The notes under the pieces are model-generated. The model saw only the letters and a program-made list of their open reading frames with translations, made no database searches and had not been told where the DNA came from. Positions 27,286-35,749 of a DNA stretch of 64,000 bases are shown here, in pieces. This stretch comes from Burkholderia stagnalis (GTDB lineage Bacteria; Pseudomonadota; Gammaproteobacteria; Burkholderiales; Burkholderiaceae): the NCBI RefSeq assembly GCF_902830275.1, contig NZ_CADESW010000014.1, positions 124,001 to 188,000 of the forward strand. Direction: 5' to 3'. A program made the translations under genes and the position numbers. How positions within the stretch are numbered: position 1 is the first letter of the stretch; every line of letters starts with the position of its first letter.

Positions 27286-28335
27286 ATGAGTGCGCCGGAA
27301 AATTCAAATCCAAAAACTCCGCCCAGCCTGCTGTCCGATACGAAACAGGCAGACGGGCCTCAGCATTCGCGCATTCTCGCGAATCTGGAAGGCCGCGTCA
27401 CCCAGCAGGCTGAACCGCCGCGCCGCTCGCTGAAGGCGCCGATCGCAGCGGTCGTTGCGCTCGTGGTCGCGGTGGGCGGCTGGGGCGCATGGCGCATGCA
27501 GCAGGCGAGCGATACCCCCGTGGCCGTCGCGGCCGCGCCCGCCGTGCAGGCACCAGCGCCCGCGAAGGCCGCGCCCGCCAGCGCGGCCGCGCCGCAGCTC
27601 GCGCAGAACGCCGCGAGCGCGCCGCAGCCGGCCACGATCGTCAACGACGACACGGCATCCAGATCCGCTGCATCCGCGGCGTCCGCTCCGGCGGCCGACA
27701 ACGGCCGCCTGTCGCGCGCGCTCGCGAACGGCGCCGACGATGCGTCGGGCGCCGCGCCGGCAGCAGCGGCGGCCGCGGCTGCGAAGCCCGATATCGCGAA
27801 AGCCGATGCCGTGAAAGCCGATGCCGCGAAAGCCGATGCCGTGAAAGCCGATGCCGTGAAAGCCGACACCGCGAAAGCCGATACCCCGAAGAGCGCAAAG
27901 GCCGCCACGGGGGCCGCACGCGGCAAGACCGACGCGAAGACGGACGCAAAGGCCGACGCCGCGCACGCGAAGGCCGACGCGAAGAAGCACCGCAAGGAAC
28001 AGCAGCAGGCCGAGCTCGCACAGGCGAAGAAGCGCCGCGATGCGCAGGCGCGCACCGCGACCGCGAAGGATGATCCGGACGCCGACCTGCTCGCAGCGCT
28101 CGTCGCGCGCACGAAGCCGGCCGACAAGAAGAGCAGTGCGACCGCTGCCCAGGCCGCGCCGACCAAGACCGCCGCATCCGCTGCGACATCCGGCGGCGGC
28201 ACGGCGCTCGCCGCGCGCGTGAAGGAGTGTTCGGAACGCGGCTTCTTCGAGGATCAGCTGTGCCGGTGGCGCGTGTGCGACGGCCACTGGGGCAAGGATC
28301 CCGCGTGCCCGGCCGCGGCGCAGAACCGCCAGTAA
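27286..28335 (+). CDS. Membrane-anchored Ala/Lys-rich repeat protein with Cys-containing C-terminal domain (349 aa)
   Basis: I do not recognise an established family. A cytoplasmic N-terminus of about 50 residues precedes one membrane segment (about 51-69, APIAAVVALVVAVGGWGAW). A long Ala/Pro/Lys region follows that includes seven tandem KAD-type pentapeptides, then a basic coiled-coil-like part (AHAKADAKKHRKEQQQAELA). The last 40 residues form a compact motif with four Cys (KECSERGFFEDQLCRWRVCDGHWGKDPACP). The layout resembles TonB-type or other periplasm-spanning anchors. It is divergent from the M15 peptidase gene at the end of the T6SS cluster, and a strong terminator follows. A structural or wall-associated T6SS accessory role is inference from position. 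Confidence 0.82.
   Translation: MSAPENSNPKTPPSLLSDTKQADGPQHSRILANLEGRVTQQAEPPRRSLKAPIAAVVALVVAVGGWGAWRMQQASDTPVAVAAAPAVQAPAPAKAAPASAAAPQLAQNAASAPQPATIVNDDTASRSAASAASAPAADNGRLSRALANGADDASGAAPAAAAAAAAKPDIAKADAVKADAAKADAVKADAVKADTAKADTPKSAKAATGAARGKTDAKTDAKADAAHAKADAKKHRKEQQQAELAQAKKRRDAQARTATAKDDPDADLLAALVARTKPADKKSSATAAQAAPTKTAASAATSGGGTALAARVKECSERGFFEDQLCRWRVCDGHWGKDPACPAAAQNRQ
27781..27885 (+). repeat. Seven tandem 15-bp units coding Lys-Ala-Asp pentapeptides
   Basis: Units of the type G(C/T)GAAAGCCGATGCC start at 27781, 27796, 27811, 27826, 27841, 27856 and 27871; the first and last two units are slightly diverged. Because the period is a multiple of three, gain or loss of units would keep the frame. 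Confidence 0.9.
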
Positions 28336-28400
28336 GCCGCCGTTGCGCCCTGATGCATGCGCCGCCCCTCCGGGCGGCGTTAATGAGATGGTCAGCCCGA

Positions 28401-28445
28401 TCCCTACTCAGCGGACTACGCTGAGTGGGGATTGTTCTTTTTGGG
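28401..28445 (+). terminator. Strong intrinsic terminator at the right end of the T6SS cluster
   Basis: A 13-bp stem (28401-28413 with 28419-28431, one G-T pair), a GACTA loop, then a T-rich tail to 28443. A weaker GC hairpin (28360-28367 with 28372-28379) precedes it right after the stop codon of the repeat protein. Confidence 0.85.
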
Positions 28446-28612
28446 GACCATCATGCTTTGTGCGCCGCGCGCCCGCTTTGTGACGGTGTCACGAAGATGG
28501 CACACTGGTCGGGCATATAACCCCCTTACCCTTGTTGCGCGGCGCCCGCGCGCGGGCGGCGATCGCGCCGGCCGCACGGCGCGACGCGGCCGCGCGCCGC
28601 ACGACCTTCGAC

Positions 28613-29632
28613 ATGATCGTACAGACTTACGGCGCCGATACGTCCGGCATGGTGTGCGGGTTCCGCTTCCTGCCCGGCGAGCCGGGCGCGACGCTCGACG
28701 CGGATTCGGCCGCCGCGTGGCTGCACCAGCAGCGGACGGCCGAGCCGGACGACGCATTCGTCTGGCTGCACTTCAACCTCGCGCACGGCGCCAGCGAGCG
28801 CTGGATGCGCACGCATCTCGGGCTGCCCGACAGCTTCTTCGAGTTCCTGCACGACGGGTCGCGCTCGACGCGCATCGAGCAGGAGGACGGCGCGCTGCGC
28901 GCGATCGTCAACGACGTGATGTTCAACCTCGAGCTGACGCCGTCGGAGATCGCGACGCTGTTCGTCCACGTCGAGCGGCGCGTGATGGTCACCGCGCGGC
29001 TCAAGCCGCTGCGTTCGGTCGACACGCTGCGCGCGAGCGTGCGGGACGGCGAGCGCTTCCGCTCGCCTGCGGAGCTGCTCGTGCATCTGCTGCGCGACCA
29101 GGCCGACCTGCTGATCCACATCGTGCGGCGCACCAGCATCGACGTCGACCGGATCGAGGATCGCTTCCTGTCGCAGCGCCTGACCGCGAGCCGCGTCGAG
29201 CTCGGCGTGATGCGCCGCACGCTGACGCGCCTGCAGCGCATGCTCGCGCCGGAGCCCGGCTCGATCTTCCGGCTGCTCGCGAAGCCGCCGGCCTGGCTGC
29301 ATGCGGAGGACAGGCAGGCGCTGCGCGAGTCGACCGAGGAATTCTCGCTGGTGCTCGCCGATCTCGCGGGGCTGGTCGAGCGGATCAAGCTGCTGCAGGA
29401 AGAGATCGGCTCGCGCCTCGACGAGCAGAACAACCGCACGCTGTTCACGCTGACGCTGGTGACCGTGATCGCGCTGCCGATCAACATCGTCGCGGGCTTC
29501 TTCGGGATGAACGTCGGCGGGATTCCGTTCTCGGAGAACAAGCACGGCTTCTGGCTGATGGTGCTGTTCGTCGCCGGCTTCACGGCGCTTGCCGCGTGGT
29601 GGGCATTTCGCCGGCGCGGCGGCGATCGCTAG
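28613..29632 (+). CDS. CorA/ZntB-family divalent cation transporter (339 aa)
   Basis: Pentameric inner-membrane cation channel or transporter family. A large N-terminal cytoplasmic domain (to about 270) with long helices is followed by two membrane segments at the C-terminus (LFTLTLVTVIALPINIVAGF and FWLMVLFVAGFTALAAWW). Between them is the selectivity motif GMNVGGIPF; the GG-I-P form is nearer to ZntB than to the magnesium-type CorA. The start is taken at ATG 28613 (MIVQTYGADTSGMVCGFRF); the frame is open further up but the extra residues are Arg/Ala-rich and look non-coding. It stands alone. Substrate (zinc, magnesium or other) is not certain. Confidence 0.88.
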   Translation: MIVQTYGADTSGMVCGFRFLPGEPGATLDADSAAAWLHQQRTAEPDDAFVWLHFNLAHGASERWMRTHLGLPDSFFEFLHDGSRSTRIEQEDGALRAIVNDVMFNLELTPSEIATLFVHVERRVMVTARLKPLRSVDTLRASVRDGERFRSPAELLVHLLRDQADLLIHIVRRTSIDVDRIEDRFLSQRLTASRVELGVMRRTLTRLQRMLAPEPGSIFRLLAKPPAWLHAEDRQALRESTEEFSLVLADLAGLVERIKLLQEEIGSRLDEQNNRTLFTLTLVTVIALPINIVAGFFGMNVGGIPFSENKHGFWLMVLFVAGFTALAAWWAFRRRGGDR

Positions 29633-29653
29633 CGGCGCACCCGGGCGCGCATG

Positions 29654-29685
29654 AAAAACGGGCCTCCACCGGAGGCCCGTCGTTC
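29654..29685. terminator. Intrinsic terminator between convergent genes
   Basis: A 10-bp perfect stem (29658-29667 with 29671-29680), an ACC loop, and an A-run on the left that is a T5 run on the minus strand. It best serves the leftward aminopeptidase gene and may also stop transcription from the transporter gene. Confidence 0.8.
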
Positions 29686-29743
29686 GTTCGGACACCGCCG
29701 CGCGCGCGATGCGGGGCGCGCGGCAGGCCGAGGCTCAGGCGTA

Positions 29744-31903
29744 TTACTGCGTGAGCGTCTTGCGCGGCACGAACTTGCCCTGATAACGCAGCGCCGGATG
29801 TTCCTGCGGCGTCGTGATGCCGTCGAACGTCGGCGTCTGGCGCAGCTTCATCGCCGCCGGCGATGCGACCGAGCCGATCGACGTCGAGCGCGATGCCGGC
29901 GCGAGATTGTTCGCGACGAGCAGCGCGGCTTCGCTCTTCAGGTTCGCGAGCAGCACCGGGTCGGTCGAGCGGTTGACCTGCGTGAGCAGCCCGCTCCATG
30001 CCGCATCGCTGTAGTTCACCACGTAGTAGTCGAGGCCGCTCGGATCCGCGACCACGCCCGTGCAGCCGTCCACGCGGATTTGCGCCTGCGTGTCCTTCAG
30101 CGCGTACGTCGTGCGGTTCGCGAGGCCCTGGCCATACGCGAGCGTGATCGGCACCGTCCACTGCGTGCCCGGATACGGGTTCTTGTTCGGGAACGGCTGC
30201 TGCTTCAGCGTGACGACGGTCTGGTTCTTCGTCAGGTCGCACTGCGTGTCGAGCGTGACCAGCGGCACGCCGGTCTGGCGCGTGTAGCTGTCGCCGATCG
30301 GGCCGACGGCCTGGCCGGTCGACTTCGACACCGCGTCCCACAGGCGCTTCGGCGTGCCGTTGCCGAACGAGTAGTCGGTCAGGTATTGCTGCAGGCCCGA
30401 ACGCAGCGGCTGTTCGCCGACGAAGTTCTCGATCGTCTTCAGCACGTGCGCACCCTTGTTGTAGACGAACGCGCTCGCGCTCACCACGAAGTCGTTCGAC
30501 GCCCACCCGTTGAAGTTCGGGGCGACCGGGAACGCGTTCGGGCCGATGTCGCGGTTGATCACGCGGTACTTGTTCGTCACCTGGTCGAGCCAGCTGAACT
30601 CGTCCGGGAAGAACTGGATCGTCGTCTTCACCTCGAAGAAGCGCGCGAACGATTCGTTCAGCCAGACGTTGTCCCACCAGTCGGTGGTGACGAGATCGCC
30701 GAACCACTGGTGCGCGACTTCATGCGTCAGCACCTGGTTGCCGTAGCGCGACATCGGCTTGCCCGGTTCGGGCAGGATGTCGTCCGCGAACTCGAGGATC
30801 GACCCCCAGTTCTCCATCCCGCCGAAGTTCAGGTTCTTCTCCGCCTTGAACGCATCGTTCGCGGCAACCGTGTCGAACTTCGTCAGCGGCAGCGGAATGC
30901 CCGTGTAGCGATAGTAGAAGTCGAGCGCCTGCTTGGTGCGCTGCATCGCCGGCTGCGCCCAGTCGCGCATGCCCGGCGGCGTGAACACGCGCAGGTGCAG
31001 GCCCTTGCCGTCCGGCAGCGGGCTCGAGAAGTCGTCCTCGTAGGTATCGAACAGGCCGCCGCCGAAGAACACCAGGTACTGCGGCATCGGCGGGGTCTTC
31101 TCGAACGACACGAGCTTGTAGCCGCCGCCGACGTTCGTCGACGGCTTCTCGGCGCCATTCGACACGACGCGCCAGTTCTGCGGCACTTCGGCGGTGATTT
31201 CATAGGTCGGGCGGAACGCCGGCTCGTCCCAGCCGGGGAACCACTGGCGCGCGAGGTTGGTTTCGCCCTGCGTGAGAATCGCGCCGCTCGTCGTGCCGTC
31301 GGTGGCCTTCAGGTCGACGCGGAACACGCCTTCGGCGGCCGAGCAGCCCGGATACGGATCGTCGCCGCAGCTGCCGCCGGTGTGGTTGACCGGATCGTCG
31401 TAGGTCTTGAAGTTGATGATGCCCGACCACTCCATGTGCAGCGAATAGGTGCCGGGCGAGATCGTGCCGCTGGCCGGGCGCAGCTGGTAGAAGTCGCCCT
31501 TGTCCTGCGGCGTCGCGATCAGCTGCACGTTGCCGGGCTGCAGCGTGACGCGGCCGTTGGTGAACTTGATCCGGTGGCCGGCGACCACGATCGACGACAC
31601 CGGCTTGAGCACCTTGATCTCGACGTCGGCGCGGCCGTCGAACGCGTTCAGCGCGTCGTTCGGGCGGAACCACAGACGGTAGTTGACCGGCACCACGGTG
31701 TCGGGCATCTCGACGGGGCGCACGCTCTTGTCCACGTTGGACGCGGCCGGCTGAGGCGCGGCCGGCGTCGACGCGGCATTCGGGTTGCCGGCCGCGCTGA
31801 GCGCGGAAGCCGAGCCGGCGCCGCCGTCATCGCCGCCGCATCCGGCGAGCGCGAGCGCCGCGACGATCGGCAGATAACGCATCTTGCGATTGTTCATCCA
31901 CAT
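29744..31903 (-). CDS. Secreted M1-family aminopeptidase, predicted lipoprotein (719 aa)
   Basis: Zinc aminopeptidase of the gluzincin M1 family. The N-terminus has a short signal peptide with the lipobox ALAGC, then a Gly/Ser/Ala/Pro-rich linker to about residue 55, so the enzyme is probably tethered outside the cytoplasm. That differs from cytoplasmic PepN. The exopeptidase motif GGMENWG is present, as is the zinc motif HEVAHQWFGD with the third ligand in WLNESFARFFE. The start at 31903 has GAGG 8 nt upstream. It lies between a terminator and a long AT-rich intergenic region. Substrate unknown; peptide scavenging is a reasonable guess. Confidence 0.93.
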   Translation of the reverse strand: MWMNNRKMRYLPIVAALALAGCGGDDGGAGSASALSAAGNPNAASTPAAPQPAASNVDKSVRPVEMPDTVVPVNYRLWFRPNDALNAFDGRADVEIKVLKPVSSIVVAGHRIKFTNGRVTLQPGNVQLIATPQDKGDFYQLRPASGTISPGTYSLHMEWSGIINFKTYDDPVNHTGGSCGDDPYPGCSAAEGVFRVDLKATDGTTSGAILTQGETNLARQWFPGWDEPAFRPTYEITAEVPQNWRVVSNGAEKPSTNVGGGYKLVSFEKTPPMPQYLVFFGGGLFDTYEDDFSSPLPDGKGLHLRVFTPPGMRDWAQPAMQRTKQALDFYYRYTGIPLPLTKFDTVAANDAFKAEKNLNFGGMENWGSILEFADDILPEPGKPMSRYGNQVLTHEVAHQWFGDLVTTDWWDNVWLNESFARFFEVKTTIQFFPDEFSWLDQVTNKYRVINRDIGPNAFPVAPNFNGWASNDFVVSASAFVYNKGAHVLKTIENFVGEQPLRSGLQQYLTDYSFGNGTPKRLWDAVSKSTGQAVGPIGDSYTRQTGVPLVTLDTQCDLTKNQTVVTLKQQPFPNKNPYPGTQWTVPITLAYGQGLANRTTYALKDTQAQIRVDGCTGVVADPSGLDYYVVNYSDAAWSGLLTQVNRSTDPVLLANLKSEAALLVANNLAPASRSTSIGSVASPAAMKLRQTPTFDGITTPQEHPALRYQGKFVPRKTLTQ

Positions 31904-32539
31904 ACTGAAACCTCGATTATTGAAAGGAGTCGTTCAGTGCTGCGAAAACACCCGGCAAAAAGCATCCCCTCGCCGTTAATCAACAGCGACGTGAAATGCC
32001 AATGACGGATTATTCGAAAAGACGGCTGGCTGACTACGTGAAGGTAATCATGATTTGCTGCCCCCTCTGGATTTTCAATTGTCGGTTAACTTGTCGGTTC
32101 AAATATGCCGGGCGCGTGTTGTACTGAATGGAATTCGCGCGCACGGCAAGCGGCGGCGCGCCCGGGCGGGCGCGCAACCCCATCGAATCGACGGCCAACG
32201 GGGCAGGCCGGGCCTTGCGCCGCGCGACCGGAACGCGTCGTTGGCGCTCCGTAAAATCGTCGTCATGCGGCATCGAGGTTTGTCAGCCTGCTCGAAGGAT
32301 GGGTCAATATACTTGATGGTTTTGAGTAAAGGAAACGAAAAATTTAGAGAATGCTTCGCTTGAAATTTTCGCGATTCATTGAATGATCTCCGTCGTTAAT
32401 TCGCTTGTCTGTTTAGTCCGCGAATCCGTAGTTTTAATGTATTAAAGATCGGCGGGGGCGCGGGAAACTACGAAGTCCGGGGCGCCGGCGCGCGCCCGGT
32501 ACAATGCCGCAACGCCCGTTCGCCGCGAGGAGGCCGCCG
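31904..32539. other. Long AT-rich intergenic region
   Basis: 636 nt between divergent genes. It is richer in A and T than the flanks, especially 31904-32110 and 32310-32460. It contains a direct repeat TTGTCGGTT (32079-32087 and 32091-32099, 12-nt period). Short frames on both strands (about 32034-32273 minus, 32055-32363 plus) lack ribosome sites and look spurious. It could hide a small RNA, but I cannot show one. Confidence 0.6.
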
Positions 32540-33034
32540 ATGTCGCCTGTCCCGTTCCGTGCCGCGCCGTTGCGCGCCATCCTGTTGCTGGTTGCCGCCG
32601 TGCTCGTGCTCGGCGGGTGCGCGGGCCTGATGCCCGACCGTGTGCATGTGACGGTCGCCGGGCTCGAGCCGCTCGTCGGCCAGGGGCTCGAGATGCGCTT
32701 CAACCTGAAGCTGCGCGTGCAGAACCCGACCGACGCGCCGATCGACTACGACGGCATCGCGGTGACGCTGGAGCTGAACGGCCAGCCGTTCGCGAGCGGC
32801 GTCAGCGATCGCGTCGGCGTCGTGCCGCGCTTCGGCGAGGCGGTGCTCGACGTGCCGGTGTCGGTGTCCGCGTTCGCCGCCGCGCGGCAGGCGTGGAACC
32901 TGGCCGGCGCCGCGTCGGCGGGCGAGCTGCCGTATGCGCTGCGCGGCCGGCTCGCGGGCAGCGCGTTCGGCGCGGTGCGCTTCACCGACGCGGGCACGCT
33001 GCGCCTGCCGGCGATGCCGGGCTGGGGCGGGTGA
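32540..33034 (+). CDS. LEA14-like (LEA type 2) lipoprotein (164 aa)
   Basis: The start at ATG 32540 has a strong GAGGAGG 7 nt upstream, better than the ATG at 32504. The signal peptide ends in the lipobox VLGGC. The mature part (DRVHVTVAGLEPLVGQGLEMRF, LRVQNPTDAPIDYDGIAVTLELN) is the beta-sandwich of the water-stress LEA_2 family, which in proteobacteria occurs as periplasmic or outer-membrane lipoproteins. Role unknown. It stands alone. Confidence 0.88.
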   Translation: MSPVPFRAAPLRAILLLVAAVLVLGGCAGLMPDRVHVTVAGLEPLVGQGLEMRFNLKLRVQNPTDAPIDYDGIAVTLELNGQPFASGVSDRVGVVPRFGEAVLDVPVSVSAFAAARQAWNLAGAASAGELPYALRGRLAGSAFGAVRFTDAGTLRLPAMPGWGG

Positions 33035-33153
33035 CACGCGCGGCGGCGCCTGACGATCCTTGATGTTCTCTTCACACGATTTCTCGATGTTGCGCCGCGA
33101 TCGCGCCTAAACTGGCCGGGTCCGACTGGCGGACTTTTCGATGAGGAGTGCAC

Positions 33154-33486
33154 ATGGCAGCGAAATTCGTCATCAAGCAGGCGACCAACGGCCAGTTCCT
33201 GTTCCACCTGAAGGCCGGCAACGGCGAGATCATCCTGCGCAGCGAGCTGTACAAGACAAAGGCGTCGGCGGAGAACGGCGTCGCGTCGGTGCGCAAGAAT
33301 GCGCCGGACGACGGCCGCTACGAGCGCAAGACCGCGCACAACGGCGAGTACATGTTCAACCTGAAGGCCGGAAACCACGAGATCATCGGCACGAGCGAGA
33401 CGTATGCGACCGAGGCGGGCCGTGACAACGGCATCGCATCGGTGAAGCAGAACGCCCCCGACGCGCCGCTCGAGGATCTGACCTGA
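33154..33486 (+). CDS. YegP-family (DUF1508) protein (110 aa)
   Basis: Two tandem DUF1508 repeats: first half FVIKQATNGQFLFHLKAGNGEIIL, second half YERKTAHNGEYMFNLKAGNHEIIG, each followed by an ENGxxSVKxNAPD-type end. The start at ATG 33154 has GAGGAG 6 nt upstream. Length matches E. coli YegP. The biochemical role of the family is not settled. A single gene. Confidence 0.93.
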   Translation: MAAKFVIKQATNGQFLFHLKAGNGEIILRSELYKTKASAENGVASVRKNAPDDGRYERKTAHNGEYMFNLKAGNHEIIGTSETYATEAGRDNGIASVKQNAPDAPLEDLT

Positions 33487-33613
33487 CACGCCGCCCGCAC
33501 GGACGCCGCCGGCCCCGCCGCCCGTCCTTTGCCGCGTCGAGCAAAGCAGGGTAAGGTGTGGTCCGCGCGGCGGATTCCCGCTGCCTGTCGAAGTCAACCG
33601 TTGCCGAGTTCGC

Positions 33614-34747
33614 GTGACCGAATTTCCCGTTTTCCACTGGACCGACGCCGCCGGCGTCGATCATGCCGTGCGCTGGCGTTCCGAAGCCGGCGTGGCGCCG
33701 CCCAAGCGTGCGGTGCCGGCCGACGACCGCATCAATGCCGACGCCGCCTATCGTCTCGCGTGCGAGGGCACCGCGCTCGTCTGGCAGGGCGATTTCCAGA
33801 ACGCGCGCCAGCTCGTGCAGGCGATGGCGCGCCGCGTCGACCGCAAGCCGAAGAAGGCGAAGGCCGCGGCCGGCGCCGACGCGTTCAACCTGCATCGCCT
33901 CGCGCAGTCGCAGCGCGCCCGCACGCTCGGGATGGTGCTGATTCCGCTCGACGCCGACTACACGATTGCGCTGCGCCGCGCCCCCGATGTGCGCGCCGCG
34001 TGCGAGGAAGCGTACGGCCCCGGCGGCGCGCCGTCGGTCGTGTCGCTGCGCGAGCTGCTCGGCCTCGTCGGCGCGCACGAGTGGCGCAAGAAGGGCGTGC
34101 CGATTCCGGCGCTCGGCGGCGCGCCGATTCATCCGTACTACGGCGTGTTCTCGCCGGTGCGCGGCGAATACGTCGAGCTCGTCGCGCGCGCGCCGCTGCC
34201 GGCCGACACGCTCGCGTTCGACGTCGGCACCGGCACCGGCGTGCTGGCCGCGGTGCTCGCGGCGCGCGGCGTCAAGCGGGTGGTTGCAACCGACCAGGAT
34301 GCGCGGGCGCTCGCCTGCGCGCGCGAGAACGTCGAGCGGCTCGGCTATGCGGCGCAGGTCGACGTCGTCGAGGCCGACCTGTTCCCGGCCGGCCGTGCGC
34401 CGCTCGTGGTCTGTAATCCGCCGTGGGTGCCGGCCCGGCCGAGCGCGCCGATCGAATACGCGGTCTACGATCCGGACAGCCGCATGCTGCGCGGCTTCCT
34501 CGCCGGGCTCGCCGCGCACCTCGAGCCGGGCGGCGAGGGCTGGCTGATCCTGTCCGATTTCGCCGAGCATCTGGGCCTGCGGCCGCGCGACACGCTGCTG
34601 CAGTGGATCGACGAAGCGGGCCTCGTCGTGCTCGGCCGCGACGACATCCGCCCCGCGCACCCGAAGGCGGCCGACGCCGACGATCCGCTGCACGCCGCGC
34701 GCCGCGCGGAAGTGACGTCGCTCTGGCGGCTCGGCGCGCGGAGCTGA
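33614..34747 (+). CDS. Class I SAM-dependent methyltransferase, small-molecule/N5-type fold (377 aa)
   Basis: GTG start at 33614. The N-terminal half (to about 195) is family-specific. The SAM domain begins with motif I AFDVGTGTGVLAAVLA and contains the catalytic motif VVCNPPWVPARP. An N-P-P-W/Y motif is typical of enzymes that methylate planar nitrogen or carboxamide groups, such as the PrmC/HemK and RsmC/RlmG groups. The target here is not known. A second, unrelated methyltransferase gene follows after 92 nt. Confidence 0.88.
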   Translation: MTEFPVFHWTDAAGVDHAVRWRSEAGVAPPKRAVPADDRINADAAYRLACEGTALVWQGDFQNARQLVQAMARRVDRKPKKAKAAAGADAFNLHRLAQSQRARTLGMVLIPLDADYTIALRRAPDVRAACEEAYGPGGAPSVVSLRELLGLVGAHEWRKKGVPIPALGGAPIHPYYGVFSPVRGEYVELVARAPLPADTLAFDVGTGTGVLAAVLAARGVKRVVATDQDARALACARENVERLGYAAQVDVVEADLFPAGRAPLVVCNPPWVPARPSAPIEYAVYDPDSRMLRGFLAGLAAHLEPGGEGWLILSDFAEHLGLRPRDTLLQWIDEAGLVVLGRDDIRPAHPKAADADDPLHAARRAEVTSLWRLGARS

Positions 34748-34839
34748 GCGCGCGTTTTCGGTAAACTGACGCCATTCCTCACGATTTCCCGCCAGCGGGC
34801 CGCGCGCTTTCCACGCGCGCGGCCCGGTGCCGCTTCACC

Positions 34840-35730
34840 ATGTCGAACAAGACCCACGATATCCGCCCCGAGCAGTCCGTCGAGCTGCTGAAGGAACTGC
34901 ACATCCTGACCCGCGACGGCAAGCTGAACCAGGACAGCCGCCGCAAGCTGAAGCAGGTCTATCACCTGTTCCAGTTCATCGAGCCGCTGCTCGCCAGCGT
35001 GCAGGCCGAGCGCGGCGGCGTGACGCTCGCCGATCACGGCGCGGGCAAGTCGTATCTCGGCTTCATCCTGTACGACCTGTTCTTCAAGCAGCAGCCGGGG
35101 CACGGCACGCCCGCGTTCGCGTCGCACATCTATGGGATCGAGACGCGCGAGGAGCTGGTCGCGCGCTCGGCCGAACTCGCCGCGCGGCTGGGTTTCGGCG
35201 GGATGTCGTTCCTTAACCTGTCCGTGGCCGAGTCGATCACGTCGCCGCTGCTGCCCGCGACGGTCGACGTCGTTACCGCGCTGCACGCGTGCGACACCGC
35301 GACCGACGACGCGATCCGCTTTGCGCTCGCGAAGCAGGCGCGGCACATCGTGCTGGTGCCGTGCTGCCAGGCGGAGATCGCCGGCGTGCTGCGCAGGAAC
35401 AAGGGCAAGTCGCTCGCGAACGCGCTGACCGAGGTGTGGCGGCATCCGCTGCACACGCGCGAATTCGGCAGCCAGATCACCAACGTGCTGCGCTGCCTGC
35501 AACTCGAGGCGCACGGCTACCAGGTCAGCGTGACCGAGCTGGTCGGCTGGGAGCACTCGATGAAGAACGAGCTGATCATCGCGCAGTACAAGAACCTGCC
35601 GCGCCGTCGCCCGGGCGAGCGGCTCACCGAAATTCTCGACATGTTCGGCCTCGCGGAGCTGCGCGAGCGCTTCTTCGTGCCGCAGGGCGCGCAGCCGGCC
35701 GGCGAGGAAGCGGCGCCCGTCGCCGACTGA
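34840..35730 (+). CDS. SAM-dependent methyltransferase, Methyltransf_32-like (296 aa)
   Basis: Rossmann-type methyltransferase with motif I TLADHGAGKSYLGFILYD, then VVTALHACDTATDDAIRFAL and LVPCCQAEIAG, the H-A-C-D...P-C-C-Q pattern of the METTL25/GSTCD-type group. Substrate unknown; RNA methylation has been suggested for relatives. It is a different branch from the upstream methyltransferase, so the pair is not a duplication. Confidence 0.85.
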   Translation: MSNKTHDIRPEQSVELLKELHILTRDGKLNQDSRRKLKQVYHLFQFIEPLLASVQAERGGVTLADHGAGKSYLGFILYDLFFKQQPGHGTPAFASHIYGIETREELVARSAELAARLGFGGMSFLNLSVAESITSPLLPATVDVVTALHACDTATDDAIRFALAKQARHIVLVPCCQAEIAGVLRRNKGKSLANALTEVWRHPLHTREFGSQITNVLRCLQLEAHGYQVSVTELVGWEHSMKNELIIAQYKNLPRRRPGERLTEILDMFGLAELRERFFVPQGAQPAGEEAAPVAD

Positions 35731-35749
35731 TCCGGCCGCCGCCCGCCGC

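Noticed and set aside
27781-27885. Tandem repeats as a CRISPR array
   Set aside because: The 15-bp units are contiguous, without spacers, and in frame within a coding gene.
28526-29695. Minus-strand frame opposite the CorA/ZntB gene
   Set aside because: Shadow frame; the plus strand has the GMN motif and two C-terminal membrane segments.
32034-32363. Two short overlapping frames on opposite strands in the AT-rich gap
   Set aside because: No ribosome sites, no family resemblance, and composition unlike coding DNA here.
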